Shown here: positions 1 through 8,761 of the stretch, one piece after another
Layout: the number at the start of each line of letters is the position of its first letter
Position numbering within the stretch: position 1 is the first letter of the stretch
Source: Angelakisella massiliensis
GTDB lineage: Bacteria > Bacillota > Clostridia > Oscillospirales > Ruminococcaceae
Reading direction: 5' to 3'
DNA: 64,000 nt
Assembly: GCF_900104675.1 (NCBI RefSeq)
Contig: NZ_LT629945.1
Location: forward strand, 2,222,756-2,286,755
Position numbers and translations under genes: made by a program
The notes under the pieces: model-generated
Seen by the model: the letters and a program-made list of their open reading frames with translations, nothing else
Databases searched by the model: none
Told to the model about the DNA's origin: nothing

Positions 1-749
1 CCGTCGGAAACAGGTACCCGGATGCACTGGGTAGTGATGGGGGGCTCTTTGGCGGGATGGATGCCGTCCGCCTCCACGGTGCCCCAGATCTTCAGCGGCT
101 CCTGCTCACTTTTTTCCTCCTCACCGCCGATGTAGGGGATCACATTGTCCATCATCTCCGGCCAGGTATCGAAGGTTTTGCCGGCGCCGGAAATGGCCTG
201 ATAGGTGCAGGCCAGAGCCTTGGTCACCCCCAGATCCAGCAGGGGATGGAGAGCGGGAACATAGCTTTGGAGAGAGCAGTTGGATTTGACGGCGATAAAG
301 CCCCGCTTGGTGCCCAGACGCTTGCGCTGCACGGGGACGATCTCAGCGTGGTGGGGGTTCAGCTCCGGAATGATCATGGGGACATCAGGGGTGCCCCGAT
401 GAGCGGAATTGTTGGACATCACAGGGCACTCCAGGCGGGCATACCGCTCCTCCAGAGCCCGGATCTCATCCTTCTTCATATTCACCGCGCAGAATACAAA
501 ATCCACCTGAGCGGCGATGGCATCCGCGTCCTTTTCCGCGTCCAGAACGATGGTTTTGGCAAGTCTCTGGGGAATGGGGGCTTTCATGGCCCAGCGTGAA
601 CCCACCGCCTCCTCATAGGTTTTTCCGGCGGACCGCCCGGAAGCGGCCAGAACGGTAACCGTAAACCAGGGATGTCCCTCCAGCAGTGTCAGAAAGCGCT
701 GTCCCACCATTCCCGTGGCGCCAATGACGCCCACCTGATAATTTTTCAT
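1..749 (-). CDS. asd: Aspartate-semialdehyde dehydrogenase, C-terminus cut by window edge
   Basis: This enzyme makes aspartate-4-semialdehyde from aspartyl phosphate with NADPH, the branch point to lysine/DAP, threonine and methionine. The minus-strand frame reads from ATG at 749 without a stop to base 1, so only about 249 N-terminal residues are present. The N-terminus MKNYQVGVIGATGMVGQR carries the NADP-binding GxxGxVG loop. The catalytic-cysteine segment is visible as KSNCSIQSYVPAL, and SNNSAHR and YQAISGAGK are also typical of the family. A good ribosome binding site (AAGGAGAG) lies just upstream. The gene sits behind a lysine riboswitch and terminator, so it is probably repressed by lysine at transcription. 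Assignment is firm; only the 3' end is unseen. Confidence 0.96.
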   Translation of the reverse strand, partial: MKNYQVGVIGATGMVGQRFLTLLEGHPWFTVTVLAASGRSAGKTYEEAVGSRWAMKAPIPQRLAKTIVLDAEKDADAIAAQVDFVFCAVNMKKDEIRALEERYARLECPVMSNNSAHRGTPDVPMIIPELNPHHAEIVPVQRKRLGTKRGFIAVKSNCSLQSYVPALHPLLDLGVTKALACTYQAISGAGKTFDTWPEMMDNVIPYIGGEEEKSEQEPLKIWGTVEADGIHPAKEPPITTQCIRVPVSD

Positions 750-799
750 TGCTGTTCTCTCCTTCGATCCGTCCAAAGACGTCAAAATATTGGTGATAG

Positions 800-823
800 A
801 AAAAAAACCGGTTGAAAACCGGC
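800..823 (-). terminator. Intrinsic terminator of the lysine riboswitch expression platform
   Basis: On the minus strand a CCGGTT/AACCGG stem with a three-base loop is followed by eight T. It lies between the lysine aptamer and the asd start codon, as expected for premature termination when lysine is bound. Confidence 0.88.
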
Positions 824-881
824 ACTGAACACAATATAATAGAAGCGTTGACCATGAGACACCCCATGCCCAAGTCTCCCT

Positions 882-1047
882 GATAGCGCTTCGCCGGGAT
901 CTCCGGCGACAGTCGAATCCTTGTTCAGCAGTCCGACCAGAGAAGCGGATGCCGTTCCGTCCTCTTCGGCGGCGTTGCCTTTCTTTCCATTCGACCGGGC
1001 GGTCATAGCAAAAGGAAATACTCATCAAAGCCGCGCCTCTATCACTT
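882..1047 (-). promoter_or_regulatory. Lysine riboswitch (L box) upstream of asd
   Basis: The minus-strand RNA contains the conserved L-box landmarks in order: GATAGAGGCGCG then TGAGTA at the 5' side, CGCCGCCGAAG in the middle, a CTGGTCGG segment, and the closing GCGCTATC that pairs with GATAGAG to form P1. This is the arrangement of the lysC-type lysine aptamer. A terminator follows at 800-823. Inference: lysine binding stops transcription before asd. Motifs were matched by eye, without a covariance model. Confidence 0.9.
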
Positions 1048-1052
1048 CCTTA

Positions 1053-1081
1053 ATATTATCATTATGCGGCGGGTCTGTCAA
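1053..1081 (-). promoter_or_regulatory. Sigma-A promoter for the riboswitch-asd transcript
   Basis: On the minus strand TTGACA (1076-1081) and TAATAT (1053-1058) are separated by exactly 17 bases, immediately upstream of the lysine aptamer. Confidence 0.85.
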
Positions 1082-1243
1082 TGTTTCCAGGAAAAGCCGA
1101 AAGCGGGAAAAAAGGGAAGAACAGGACTTTTTGAGCGGGATGACCGGGAGTGGAAAACACTGTTTTTCACTGAAGGTGTGGGGAAGAAAGGGCTCTATTA
1201 TTTCAGGTCCCCCGGGGGACGCAAACAGGAGAATGACAACATC

Positions 1244-2272
1244 ATGCAGAAATCGGATTTTTACTTTGACCTGCCGCAGGAGCTGATTGCCCAGACACCG
1301 CTGGAACAGCGGGACAGCTCCCGGTTGATGTGTCTGGACAAGAATACAGGGGCGGTGGAGCACCGGCATTTTCATGACCTGGTGGAGCTGCTCCAGCCGG
1401 GGGATGTGCTGGTGCTCAATGATTCCCGGGTACTGCCTTCCCGGCTGCTGGGACACAAGGAGGGCACCGGCGGCGCTATGGAGTTTCTGCTGCTGGAGCA
1501 GAAGGGGACCGACCTGTGGGAGATCCTGGTGCGCCCCGGTAAAAAGGCCAAGCCGGGAGCCCGGTTCGTTTTTGGGGACGGGCTGCTGACCGGGGAGATC
1601 GTGGAAGTGCTGGAGGACGGCAATCGCCTGGCCCGCTTTGAGTATGAGGGCGGCACCTTCTTTGACGTTTTGGAGAAGATCGGTCAAATGCCCCTGCCTC
1701 CCTATATCACCGCCAAGCTGGAGAACAAGGAGCGGTATCAGACGGTCTATTCCAGGGAAATGGGCAGTGCGGCGGCACCTACCGCGGGGCTTCATTTTAC
1801 GCCGGAACTGTTGGAGGAGCTGAAAAACAAGGGCGTGGAGATCCGGTATGTGACTCTCCATGTGGGATTGGGTACCTTCCGACCTGTAAAGGTGGATGAC
1901 ATTACACAGCATCATATGCATTCTGAGCACTATTTTGTGCCGGAAGAGACCGCCCGTGCCGTTACCGCCGCCAAGGAAGAGGGGAGAAGGGTCATCGCCG
2001 TGGGCACCACTTCCTGCCGCACGCTGGAATCCGCCTTCAAGGATGGACGGCTGGATCCCTGCTCCGGGTATACGGATATCTTTATCTATCCCGGCTACCA
2101 GTTCAAATGCCTGGATGGGCTGATTACCAATTTCCATCTGCCGGAGAGCACCCTGATTATGCTGGTCAGCGCCCTGGCCGGCTACGAGCACACCATGGCC
2201 GCCTATGAGACGGCGATCAAGGAGCGTTACCGCTTCTTCAGTTTCGGAGACGCCATGTTTATCCATGACTGA
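1244..2272 (+). CDS. queA: S-adenosylmethionine:tRNA ribosyltransferase-isomerase QueA
   Basis: QueA transfers and isomerises the ribosyl moiety of SAM onto preQ1 at the tRNA wobble base to give epoxyqueuosine. The 342-residue protein starts [20 protein letters not shown], the usual QueA opening, and contains the family hallmarks [22 protein letters not shown] and [11 protein letters not shown], plus TNFHLPEST near the C-terminus. The frame is open further upstream to 1064, but ATG 1244 has a ribosome binding site (AGGAGA) and matches family length. tgt follows after a 54-base gap, so the two queuosine genes are very likely cotranscribed. Confidence 0.97.
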   Translation: MQKSDFYFDLPQELIAQTPLEQRDSSRLMCLDKNTGAVEHRHFHDLVELLQPGDVLVLNDSRVLPSRLLGHKEGTGGAMEFLLLEQKGTDLWEILVRPGKKAKPGARFVFGDGLLTGEIVEVLEDGNRLARFEYEGGTFFDVLEKIGQMPLPPYITAKLENKERYQTVYSREMGSAAAPTAGLHFTPELLEELKNKGVEIRYVTLHVGLGTFRPVKVDDITQHHMHSEHYFVPEETARAVTAAKEEGRRVIAVGTTSCRTLESAFKDGRLDPCSGYTDIFIYPGYQFKCLDGLITNFHLPESTLIMLVSALAGYEHTMAAYETAIKERYRFFSFGDAMFIHD

Positions 2273-3457
<1,185 letters not shown>

Positions 3458-3495
3458 TTGCGGCACAACTTTTGTTTTTTTACTGGCTCAGGCTA

Positions 3496-3524
3496 TTGAA
3501 ACCGTAAGTGTTTCTGTGTATAAT
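3496..3524 (+). promoter_or_regulatory. Promoter for yajC
   Basis: TTGAAA (3496-3501) and TATAAT (3519-3524) with a 17-base spacer lie 30 bases upstream of the yajC start. Confidence 0.75.
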
Positions 3525-3554
3525 GATGAAAGTACATTTTGGAGGTAGTTAAAA

Positions 3555-3890
3555 ATGAATTTATCTTTCCTGACCGCGGCACAGGCCGGCGGCACCATGA
3601 GCATGATCAGCACCTTCGGCAGTCTGGCTCTCATTATCCTGATCTTCTATTTCTTTATGCTCAGACCTCAGCAGAAGCGGGATAAGGAAGCCCAGAATAT
3701 GCGCTCCAGCCTGGAGGTCGGAGATGACATCATCACCATCGGTGGTATCGTGGGCACTGTTGTCAGCCTGAAGGAAGACACTCTGGTCATCGAGACCAGC
3801 GGCGACCGCAACAAGATCCGCATTACCCGCTGGGCGGTACAGCAGAATGTCACCCCCAAGGAAACCAGCGACGACAAGAACAAGAAATAA
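3555..3890 (+). CDS. yajC: Preprotein translocase accessory subunit YajC
   Basis: A 111-residue single-pass membrane protein of the SecDF-YajC complex that assists the Sec translocon. One transmembrane segment (residues about 18-36, SLALIILIFYFFML) is followed at once by the family signature RPQQKRDKE. The cytoplasmic domain has VGDDIITIGGIVGTV. A strong GGAGGT site precedes the ATG. secD/secF are not next to it here. Its position just upstream of the small membrane protein and SCIFF genes is a neighbourhood I recall from other Clostridia. Confidence 0.95.
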   Translation: MNLSFLTAAQAGGTMSMISTFGSLALIILIFYFFMLRPQQKRDKEAQNMRSSLEVGDDIITIGGIVGTVVSLKEDTLVIETSGDRNKIRITRWAVQQNVTPKETSDDKNKK

Positions 3891-3968
3891 TTGGCCCGCT
3901 TCGCAGCGCATAACAAAACGCCCTGCTGAATAAAATGAATCGTATCAAGTATGAAGGGGGCGCTTTCC

Positions 3969-4379
3969 TTGAAAAAACCGTCCACGGCCCCGGAGGCCAG
4001 ACAGTTTTCCCGCCTGTACCGTACCGTAGGGCTGTCCAGTCTGTTGGGGGTGGGCATTACCGCGGTGCTGCTGCTGTTGTTCGCTTTGGCGATGTCCTCG
4101 GTGGACCTTCCCCATGGGGCGGTCTTTCCGCTGGCGGCAGCGGCTGGCGTTGCGGGATGTGCCGGAGCAGGTTTTATCAGCGGTTATGTCGTCCGTAAAG
4201 GGGGGCTCTTGCTGGGGCTTGCCTGTGGTGGACTGATTTTTCTGCTGACCCTTTTCTGCGAGCTGACCTTCTGCGGCGGGGAAGTGGGCACACAGGCGCT
4301 GTATAAACTGGCGATCTGCTGTTTCAGCGGTATGACAGGCGGCGTGTTTGGCGTTAACTGTAAAAGAAAAGTGCGCTGA
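3969..4379 (+). CDS. TIGR04086-type four-helix membrane protein
   Basis: A 136-residue protein with about four hydrophobic helices (for example LLGVGITAVLLLLFALAM and LLLGLACGGLIFLLTLFC) and a basic C-terminus. Function is unknown. It resembles the small TIGR04086 membrane family often found with yajC and SCIFF genes; this match is from memory and context. The frame opens at ATG 3951, but that codon has no ribosome binding site, whereas TTG 3969 is preceded by AAGGGGGC at good spacing and gives a MKKPS-type N-terminus, so TTG is preferred. Confidence 0.7.
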   Translation: MKKPSTAPEARQFSRLYRTVGLSSLLGVGITAVLLLLFALAMSSVDLPHGAVFPLAAAAGVAGCAGAGFISGYVVRKGGLLLGLACGGLIFLLTLFCELTFCGGEVGTQALYKLAICCFSGMTGGVFGVNCKRKVR

Positions 4380-4383
4380 ATGA

Positions 4384-4412
4384 TTGAAAAGTTCTGTCAC
4401 ATATGGTATAAT
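4384..4412 (+). promoter_or_regulatory. Strong promoter for the SCIFF peptide gene
   Basis: TTGAAA (4384-4389) and a consensus TATAAT (4407-4412) with a 17-base spacer lie about 40 bases before scfA. It should give the peptide gene its own high-level transcript. Confidence 0.8.
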
Positions 4413-4450
4413 CACAATAACATCGATCTCAAGCAAAGGAGCGTTCATCC

Positions 4451-4594
4451 ATGAAACACGTTAAAACTATCAATCACGCGAACCTCAAGGCTACTGCTGC
4501 CAAGGGCGGCTGCGGCGAGTGCCAGGCTTCCTGCCAGTCCGCTTGCAAGACTTCCTGCACTGTCGCCAACCAGAAGTGCGAGAACGGTAAATAA
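4451..4594 (+). CDS. scfA: SCIFF (six cysteines in forty-five) ribosomal peptide precursor
   Basis: A 47-residue peptide too short for usual gene finding. It starts MKHVKTINHANLKAT and has exactly six cysteines at positions 21, 24, 28, 32, 36 and 43, spaced C-x2-C-x3-C-x3-C-x3-C-x6-C. This is the nearly invariant SCIFF precursor of Clostridia, in which the radical SAM maturase forms Cys-to-Thr thioether links. An AAAGGAG ribosome binding site precedes the ATG. The maturase gene starts 90 bases downstream, beyond a terminator. The mature product's cellular role is not established. Confidence 0.96.
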   Translation: MKHVKTINHANLKATAAKGGCGECQASCQSACKTSCTVANQKCENGK

Positions 4595-4615
4595 AACCGG
4601 AACAATTCCAAAAAT

Positions 4616-4644
4616 GGGGGACAGTTACTGTCCCTTATTTTTTT
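4616..4644 (+). terminator. Intrinsic terminator between scfA and scfB
   Basis: GGGACAG/CTGTCCC stem with a TTA loop followed by TTATTTTTTT. It probably ends most scfA transcripts, with partial read-through into the maturase gene, giving excess precursor over enzyme. Confidence 0.88.
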
Positions 4645-4683
4645 GGCAGTTCCCAAAAGTTGATGCAAAGGTGATAAAGAGAA

Positions 4684-6111
4684 ATGATCCACGCTTACAA
4701 GCTAAACGGCTACAACATTATTCTGGATGTTCACAGCGGCGGCGTCCATGTGGTGGACGATTTGTTCTATGATCTGACCACCTCGCTCACCCCGCCTTTG
4801 GGGGAGAGCTGTCCTCAGGACGTGCTGGACAAGCTGAAAGCAACCTATCTTGAGGAGGAGCTGAAGGAGGCTTATGAGGAGATCCTCACCCTCTACAAGG
4901 AGGGAAGCCTGTTCAGCGAGGACGACTATGACAAGTTCCAGAACCTGATGACCCTTTCCCCGGTGAAGGCCATGTGCCTGCATATCTCCCATGACTGCAA
5001 TCTCCGGTGTGATTACTGCTTTGCAGGCACCGGCGATTACGGCAATGGCCGGAAGAATATGCCCCTGGAAGTGGGTAAAAAGGCCATTGATTACCTCATT
5101 GCCAAGTCGGAAAACCGCCGCAATCTGGAGGTGGATTTCTTCGGGGGCGAGCCGCTGCTGAACTTTGATGTGGTCAAGGAAGTGGTCCTCTACGCCAGAA
5201 GCCTGGAGGAGAAATACAACAAGAAATTCCGCTTCACCATCACCACCAATGGTCTTCTGCTGACCGATGACAAGATTGATTTTATCAATGAGCAGATGTA
5301 CAATGTGGTCCTTTCCATTGACGGCCGCAAGGAGGTCAATGACCGGGTGCGCCATCGGGTGGATCACAGCGGCTGCTACGAGGCTATCATGCCCAAGTTC
5401 AAAAAGCTGGTGGACAAACGGGGAGACGGTCAGTATTATGTGCGGGGCACCTTCACCAAATATAACCTGGATTTTGCCGAGGATGTGCTTCACCTGAACC
5501 GCTGCGGTTTCGACCAGATCTCGGTGGAGCCGGTGGTTTCCGACCCCAAGTATCCTTATGCCATTACCGAGGCGGATCTGCCGGTCATCGACGCCGAGTA
5601 CGAGCGTTTGGCCAAGATCCTGATCCAGCGGCGCAAGGAGGGGACCGGCTTCAATTTCTTCCATTTCATGCTGGATCTGGATCAGGGACCCTGTGCCATC
5701 AAACGTCTGCGCGGCTGCGGAGCCGGTAACGAGTATGTGGCTATCACTCCCGATGGTGATGTTTATCCCTGCCATCAGTTTGTGGGTCATCCGGAATGGA
5801 AGATGGGGGATGTCTTTACCCAGTCCATTGATCTGGAGATGAAGAAAAAGTTTGCTGCCTCCACCGTTTATGGCAAGGAGGACTGCCGCAACTGCTGGGC
5901 CAAGTTCTATTGCAGCGGCGGCTGCAACGCCAACAGTCAGACCTACTGCGGCAGCATCCTCAAGCCCTACCACCTCTCCTGTGAACTGGAAAAGAAACGG
6001 GTGGAATGCGCCATCATGATCAAGGCGGCCCTGGCCGACGGCACTCCTGTTTCTGCGCAGAAGGACTGCGGCAGCTGCGGTGAAGAAGGCTGCGGCGTCT
6101 GTGGGGAATAA
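4684..6111 (+). CDS. scfB: Radical SAM/SPASM thioether-forming SCIFF maturase
   Basis: A 475-residue radical SAM enzyme expected to cross-link the scfA peptide. Residues 1-95 form an N-terminal peptide-recognition region. The radical SAM cluster is in CNLRCDYCF (CxxxCxxC, about residues 104-111), followed by VDFFGGEPLLN. The SPASM-type auxiliary Fe-S ligands lie in GCGAGNEY, DVYPCHQF and CRNCWAKFYCSGGC. The C-terminal tail (CGSCGEEGCGVCGE) is unusually Cys/Gly-rich. It sits directly after its substrate gene. dcd follows after 12 bases, probably on the same transcript. Confidence 0.95.
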   Translation: MIHAYKLNGYNIILDVHSGGVHVVDDLFYDLTTSLTPPLGESCPQDVLDKLKATYLEEELKEAYEEILTLYKEGSLFSEDDYDKFQNLMTLSPVKAMCLHISHDCNLRCDYCFAGTGDYGNGRKNMPLEVGKKAIDYLIAKSENRRNLEVDFFGGEPLLNFDVVKEVVLYARSLEEKYNKKFRFTITTNGLLLTDDKIDFINEQMYNVVLSIDGRKEVNDRVRHRVDHSGCYEAIMPKFKKLVDKRGDGQYYVRGTFTKYNLDFAEDVLHLNRCGFDQISVEPVVSDPKYPYAITEADLPVIDAEYERLAKILIQRRKEGTGFNFFHFMLDLDQGPCAIKRLRGCGAGNEYVAITPDGDVYPCHQFVGHPEWKMGDVFTQSIDLEMKKKFAASTVYGKEDCRNCWAKFYCSGGCNANSQTYCGSILKPYHLSCELEKKRVECAIMIKAALADGTPVSAQKDCGSCGEEGCGVCGE

Positions 6112-6123
6112 TGGTGAACATCC

Positions 6124-6669
6124 ATGATCCTGTCTGACAAAACGATTCTGGCCCTGATGTCCGCCGGTCAGCTGGGGATCGAGCCGGTCACGCCGGAGCA
6201 GATCCAGCCCGCCAGTGTGGATATCCGCCTGGGCAACACCTTTTCTTATTTTTCCTCTGATAACCCGGACGTACCTCTTTCCATGAGCAGCCAGCCTACA
6301 TATACCACTGTCACCTGTGACCGGTTTGTGGTTGCCCCCAAACAGTTTGTGCTGGCCACCACCATGGAGTACTTCCGTCTGCCGGACAATCTCACCGCTT
6401 TTGTGGAAGGCCGCAGCTCCATCGGGCGGCTGGGCCTGTTTATCCAGAATGCAGGATGGGTAGACCCTGGTTTTGAAGGGGAAATTACCCTGGAACTGTT
6501 TAACGCCAGTGACCGGGCCATTGAGCTGGAGGCTGGACGGAGGGTGGGGCAGTTGGTTTTCGCCCAACTGGACCGGGATGCCCTCAATCCCTACCGGGGA
6601 AAATATCAAGGGCAGAAAGGCGCTACCGGCAGCCGGATCTACCTGGATGCTGAAACTGGTAGCCTATAA
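6124..6669 (+). CDS. dcd: dCTP deaminase
   Basis: Deaminates dCTP to dUTP (or, in bifunctional relatives, on to dUMP) for dTTP synthesis. The 181-residue protein has IQPASVDIRLG near the N-terminus and the signature EGRSSIGRLGLFIQ followed by GWVDPGFEGEITLELFN, which holds the catalytic Glu. Length and motifs are standard for the trimeric dUTPase/dCTP deaminase fold. It starts 12 bases after scfB. A strong terminator at 6774-6822 ends the unit. Confidence 0.95.
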   Translation: MILSDKTILALMSAGQLGIEPVTPEQIQPASVDIRLGNTFSYFSSDNPDVPLSMSSQPTYTTVTCDRFVVAPKQFVLATTMEYFRLPDNLTAFVEGRSSIGRLGLFIQNAGWVDPGFEGEITLELFNASDRAIELEAGRRVGQLVFAQLDRDALNPYRGKYQGQKGATGSRIYLDAETGSL

Positions 6670-6773
6670 TATCTGGCGGGTCAGCTGTGAGTGAAGAAAA
6701 TTTTCTCCTCTGATCAACCCTTCCGGAAAGTCCATCCTGCCGCTTTCCTAAAAAAGCTTGTACTAAACAGAAT

Positions 6774-6822
6774 AGCCCCCGCATAGGATTGCATGAGAGA
6801 AGATCCTGTGCGGGGGCTTTTT
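6774..6822 (+). terminator. Strong intrinsic terminator after dcd
   Basis: A 16-base stem starting AGCCCCCGCATAGGAT pairs with ATCCTGTGCGGGGGCT and is followed by a T run. Confidence 0.9.
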
Positions 6823-6849
6823 CCATGTGTAAAAGGGGAGGAAGAACAG

Positions 6850-7476
6850 ATGGTACGGATGGTAGCGACAATCACTCCAAAGGGAGGCAGGCAGTCCTGG
6901 CTGCGCTATGCCCGGGCACGGAAAAGTACCCTCCAGTTCTTTTTTCTGCTGTGCTGTGGGCTGGCCTGGGGCAGCTTTTATGCCCTGGGAGAGGGGGATG
7001 GAAGCCAGCTGCTGCGGGCTATCATGCTTAAAGAACTGGTTTTGCAGCAACAGCGCAGCTTCCGGGAGCTGGTCATCAGCGGGGCAGTGGGAATGCTGGG
7101 GATGCTCCTTTATCTTTACCTTTGCCTTTATTGCAGTAAGGGAAACTGGCTGGTCCTGCTGATCCCTTTTATATTTGGTCTGGCTACCGGCAGCCAGATG
7201 GCGGTGCTGCTGACAGAATATGGGCTGTCCGTTTGGGCCTATTTGATCAGCTGTGTTTTTATTCCCCGGCTGCTGATAGTGCTGTTGTTGCTGTCAGCCT
7301 GCAACAAATGTATCCGAAGCTGCGTTCAGCAGTCAACAGCATCCCGGACCTCTTTCAGAAAAGAGGAGAGGGGAGAGGAAATTTCAGTCCGTCTGTACTT
7401 TGTGCTTTTTTTGCTGGCGCTGCTCTTCCAGAGCTTCCTGCTGTACATCTTCCGGGGATTGCTGTGGCTCCAGTGA
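6850..7476 (+). CDS. SpoIIM-like polytopic membrane protein
   Basis: About 208 residues with roughly five hydrophobic segments (FFFLLCCGLAWGSFYAL, AVGMLGMLLYLYLCLYC, LLIPFIFGLATGS, AYLISCVFIPRLLIVLLLL, YFVLFLLALLFQSFLLYI). Size, helix pattern and position beside a xerD-type gene resemble stage II sporulation protein M, which acts with SpoIID/SpoIIP in septal peptidoglycan remodelling. That assignment is inference from layout. ATG 6850 is chosen because GGGGAGGAAG precedes it; the frame is open upstream to 6793, which overlaps a terminator. The last 93 bases overlap the 3' end of the convergent recombinase gene. Confidence 0.6.
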   Translation: MVRMVATITPKGGRQSWLRYARARKSTLQFFFLLCCGLAWGSFYALGEGDGSQLLRAIMLKELVLQQQRSFRELVISGAVGMLGMLLYLYLCLYCSKGNWLVLLIPFIFGLATGSQMAVLLTEYGLSVWAYLISCVFIPRLLIVLLLLSACNKCIRSCVQQSTASRTSFRKEERGEEISVRLYFVLFLLALLFQSFLLYIFRGLLWLQ

Positions 7477-8472
7477 AAGCTGGAGGGGCTGGGGAGACTG
7501 ATGGAAAGAGGCCAGGGGAGAGGCATCCGCCGCTTTTTCGATCTGACTGCCTGCCAGATGGGTATAGATTTCCGTTGTGCCCAGGTTGACATGCCCCAGC
7601 ACATCCTTCAGTACCCGGATATCCACATGACCATGCTGATACATCAGTGTGGCGGCGGTGTGACGGAGCTTATGGGGGCTGATGCCTCGTCCGCTTAATC
7701 CGGCAGCCTGGAGATGTCCCTCCAGAATCTGCTCCACCCGGCGGGGGGAGAGGGGACGGCCCTGCTGGGAAAGAAAGTAGAAATCCTTGTATTTTGTCAC
7801 GGAGGGCTCGCTGCGCACCTTGTCGTAGGCTGCCTTGGCTTCCAGGCAGGACTGATTAAGAAAAACAATCCGCTCTTTGTTTCCTTTTCCCAGCAGCCGC
7901 AGACCGTTGTCTCCCTGAAAGCTGGTGGTTTTGATCCCAACCAGTTCAGACAGACGCATCCCACAGTTGAGGAGAAAAACGATCATACAGTAATCACGCT
8001 GCCGCTGCTTGCCGCCGATGGCTTCCAATAACTGTATACTTTCCTCCAGGGTGAGATATTTGGGCATGGCCTTTTTCTTGGCAGGGGTCTCCAGGTGCTC
8101 CATGGGGTTGGTGGGAAGTTTTGTGGTCTTGGTTTGAAGATAGGTGTAAAACGCCCGAATGCTGGATACCTTCCGGCAGCGGGTGGCGGCGTTGTTTTCA
8201 TTTTCCCGCAGGGCAAAGTTGAGAAAGCCGTAGGCGTCGGAGATGGTGGCCTGAAGGATCATTGTTTCCGGAATATCAGAGATGGTGACATCGGACAGAT
8301 TTTTTTCCTCCATAGGCAGCCCGGTTTTGGAGGCTTTGAGATAGCGCAGGAAAAAACGCAGATCTATGTAGTATCCGTCTACTGTCCGGGGGGAGCGCCC
8401 CTTGATGGTGAGCATATAGGACAAAAATTCCCGCAGCAGCTGCGGCGCTTCATATTGATTTACATTAGTCAT
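7384..8472 (-). CDS. xerD: XerD-like tyrosine recombinase
   Basis: A 362-residue site-specific recombinase. The N-terminal SAM-like core-binding domain covers about residues 10-125. The catalytic domain has the Arg in LNCGMRLSELVG, HKLRHTAATL (H-x-x-R), LGHVNLGTTEIYTH (His and the Tyr nucleophile) and a conserved Lys around GKGNKER. These are XerC/D residues, consistent with chromosome dimer resolution at dif. It is longer than usual at the C-terminus: about 50 Gln/Glu-rich residues follow the Tyr motif. The start is supported by GAGGAAA. A role as a phage or transposon integrase cannot be excluded, but the SpoIIM-like neighbour favours the chromosomal Xer protein. Confidence 0.85.
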   Translation of the reverse strand: MTNVNQYEAPQLLREFLSYMLTIKGRSPRTVDGYYIDLRFFLRYLKASKTGLPMEEKNLSDVTISDIPETMILQATISDAYGFLNFALRENENNAATRCRKVSSIRAFYTYLQTKTTKLPTNPMEHLETPAKKKAMPKYLTLEESIQLLEAIGGKQRQRDYCMIVFLLNCGMRLSELVGIKTTSFQGDNGLRLLGKGNKERIVFLNQSCLEAKAAYDKVRSEPSVTKYKDFYFLSQQGRPLSPRRVEQILEGHLQAAGLSGRGISPHKLRHTAATLMYQHGHVDIRVLKDVLGHVNLGTTEIYTHLAGSQIEKAADASPLASFHQSPQPLQLSLEPQQSPEDVQQEALEEQRQQKKHKVQTD

Positions 8473-8590
8473 ATTCGTTTCCTCAAATCAGTTATTGTTT
8501 GCGGTCTTTTTAATGCCTGGGTCTCCATCGAAGCTTCCGGGAGAACGAATCAGAGGTATCTGAAGGGCATAGGTATTTTTTTATGAATAT

Positions 8591-8620
8591 AATTTCGCTA
8601 AATACAAATTTAGCGAAATT
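8591..8620. repeat. Perfect 13-bp inverted repeat in the recombinase promoter region
   Basis: AATTTCGCTAAAT and its exact reverse complement are separated by ACAA. There is no T tract, so it is unlikely to be a terminator. It lies about 120 bases upstream of the xerD-like start and could be an operator. A further AATTTAGCGAAAT copy occurs at about 9199-9211 inside the next gene. Confidence 0.8.
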
Positions 8621-8761
8621 TAGGGGAGCGTAAATTTGAGTTCTTCAGGAAAACCCATCATTCCAACTTTTCTGGAGCTGTTCATCTGTCTGACTCGACC
8701 TTTCTCTATGTAACGATTTTTTCTCTATAAAACGCCTTGCTTGTTTATCTTCATAGCTTTG

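Noticed and set aside
1025-2266. 413-codon minus-strand open frame opposite queA
   Set aside because: Shadow of a strongly recognisable gene; the translation is His/Gln-rich with no family signal. The same applies to the long frames opposite tgt (2279-3466), scfB/dcd (4702-6609), and the D5 helicase (55825-57504).
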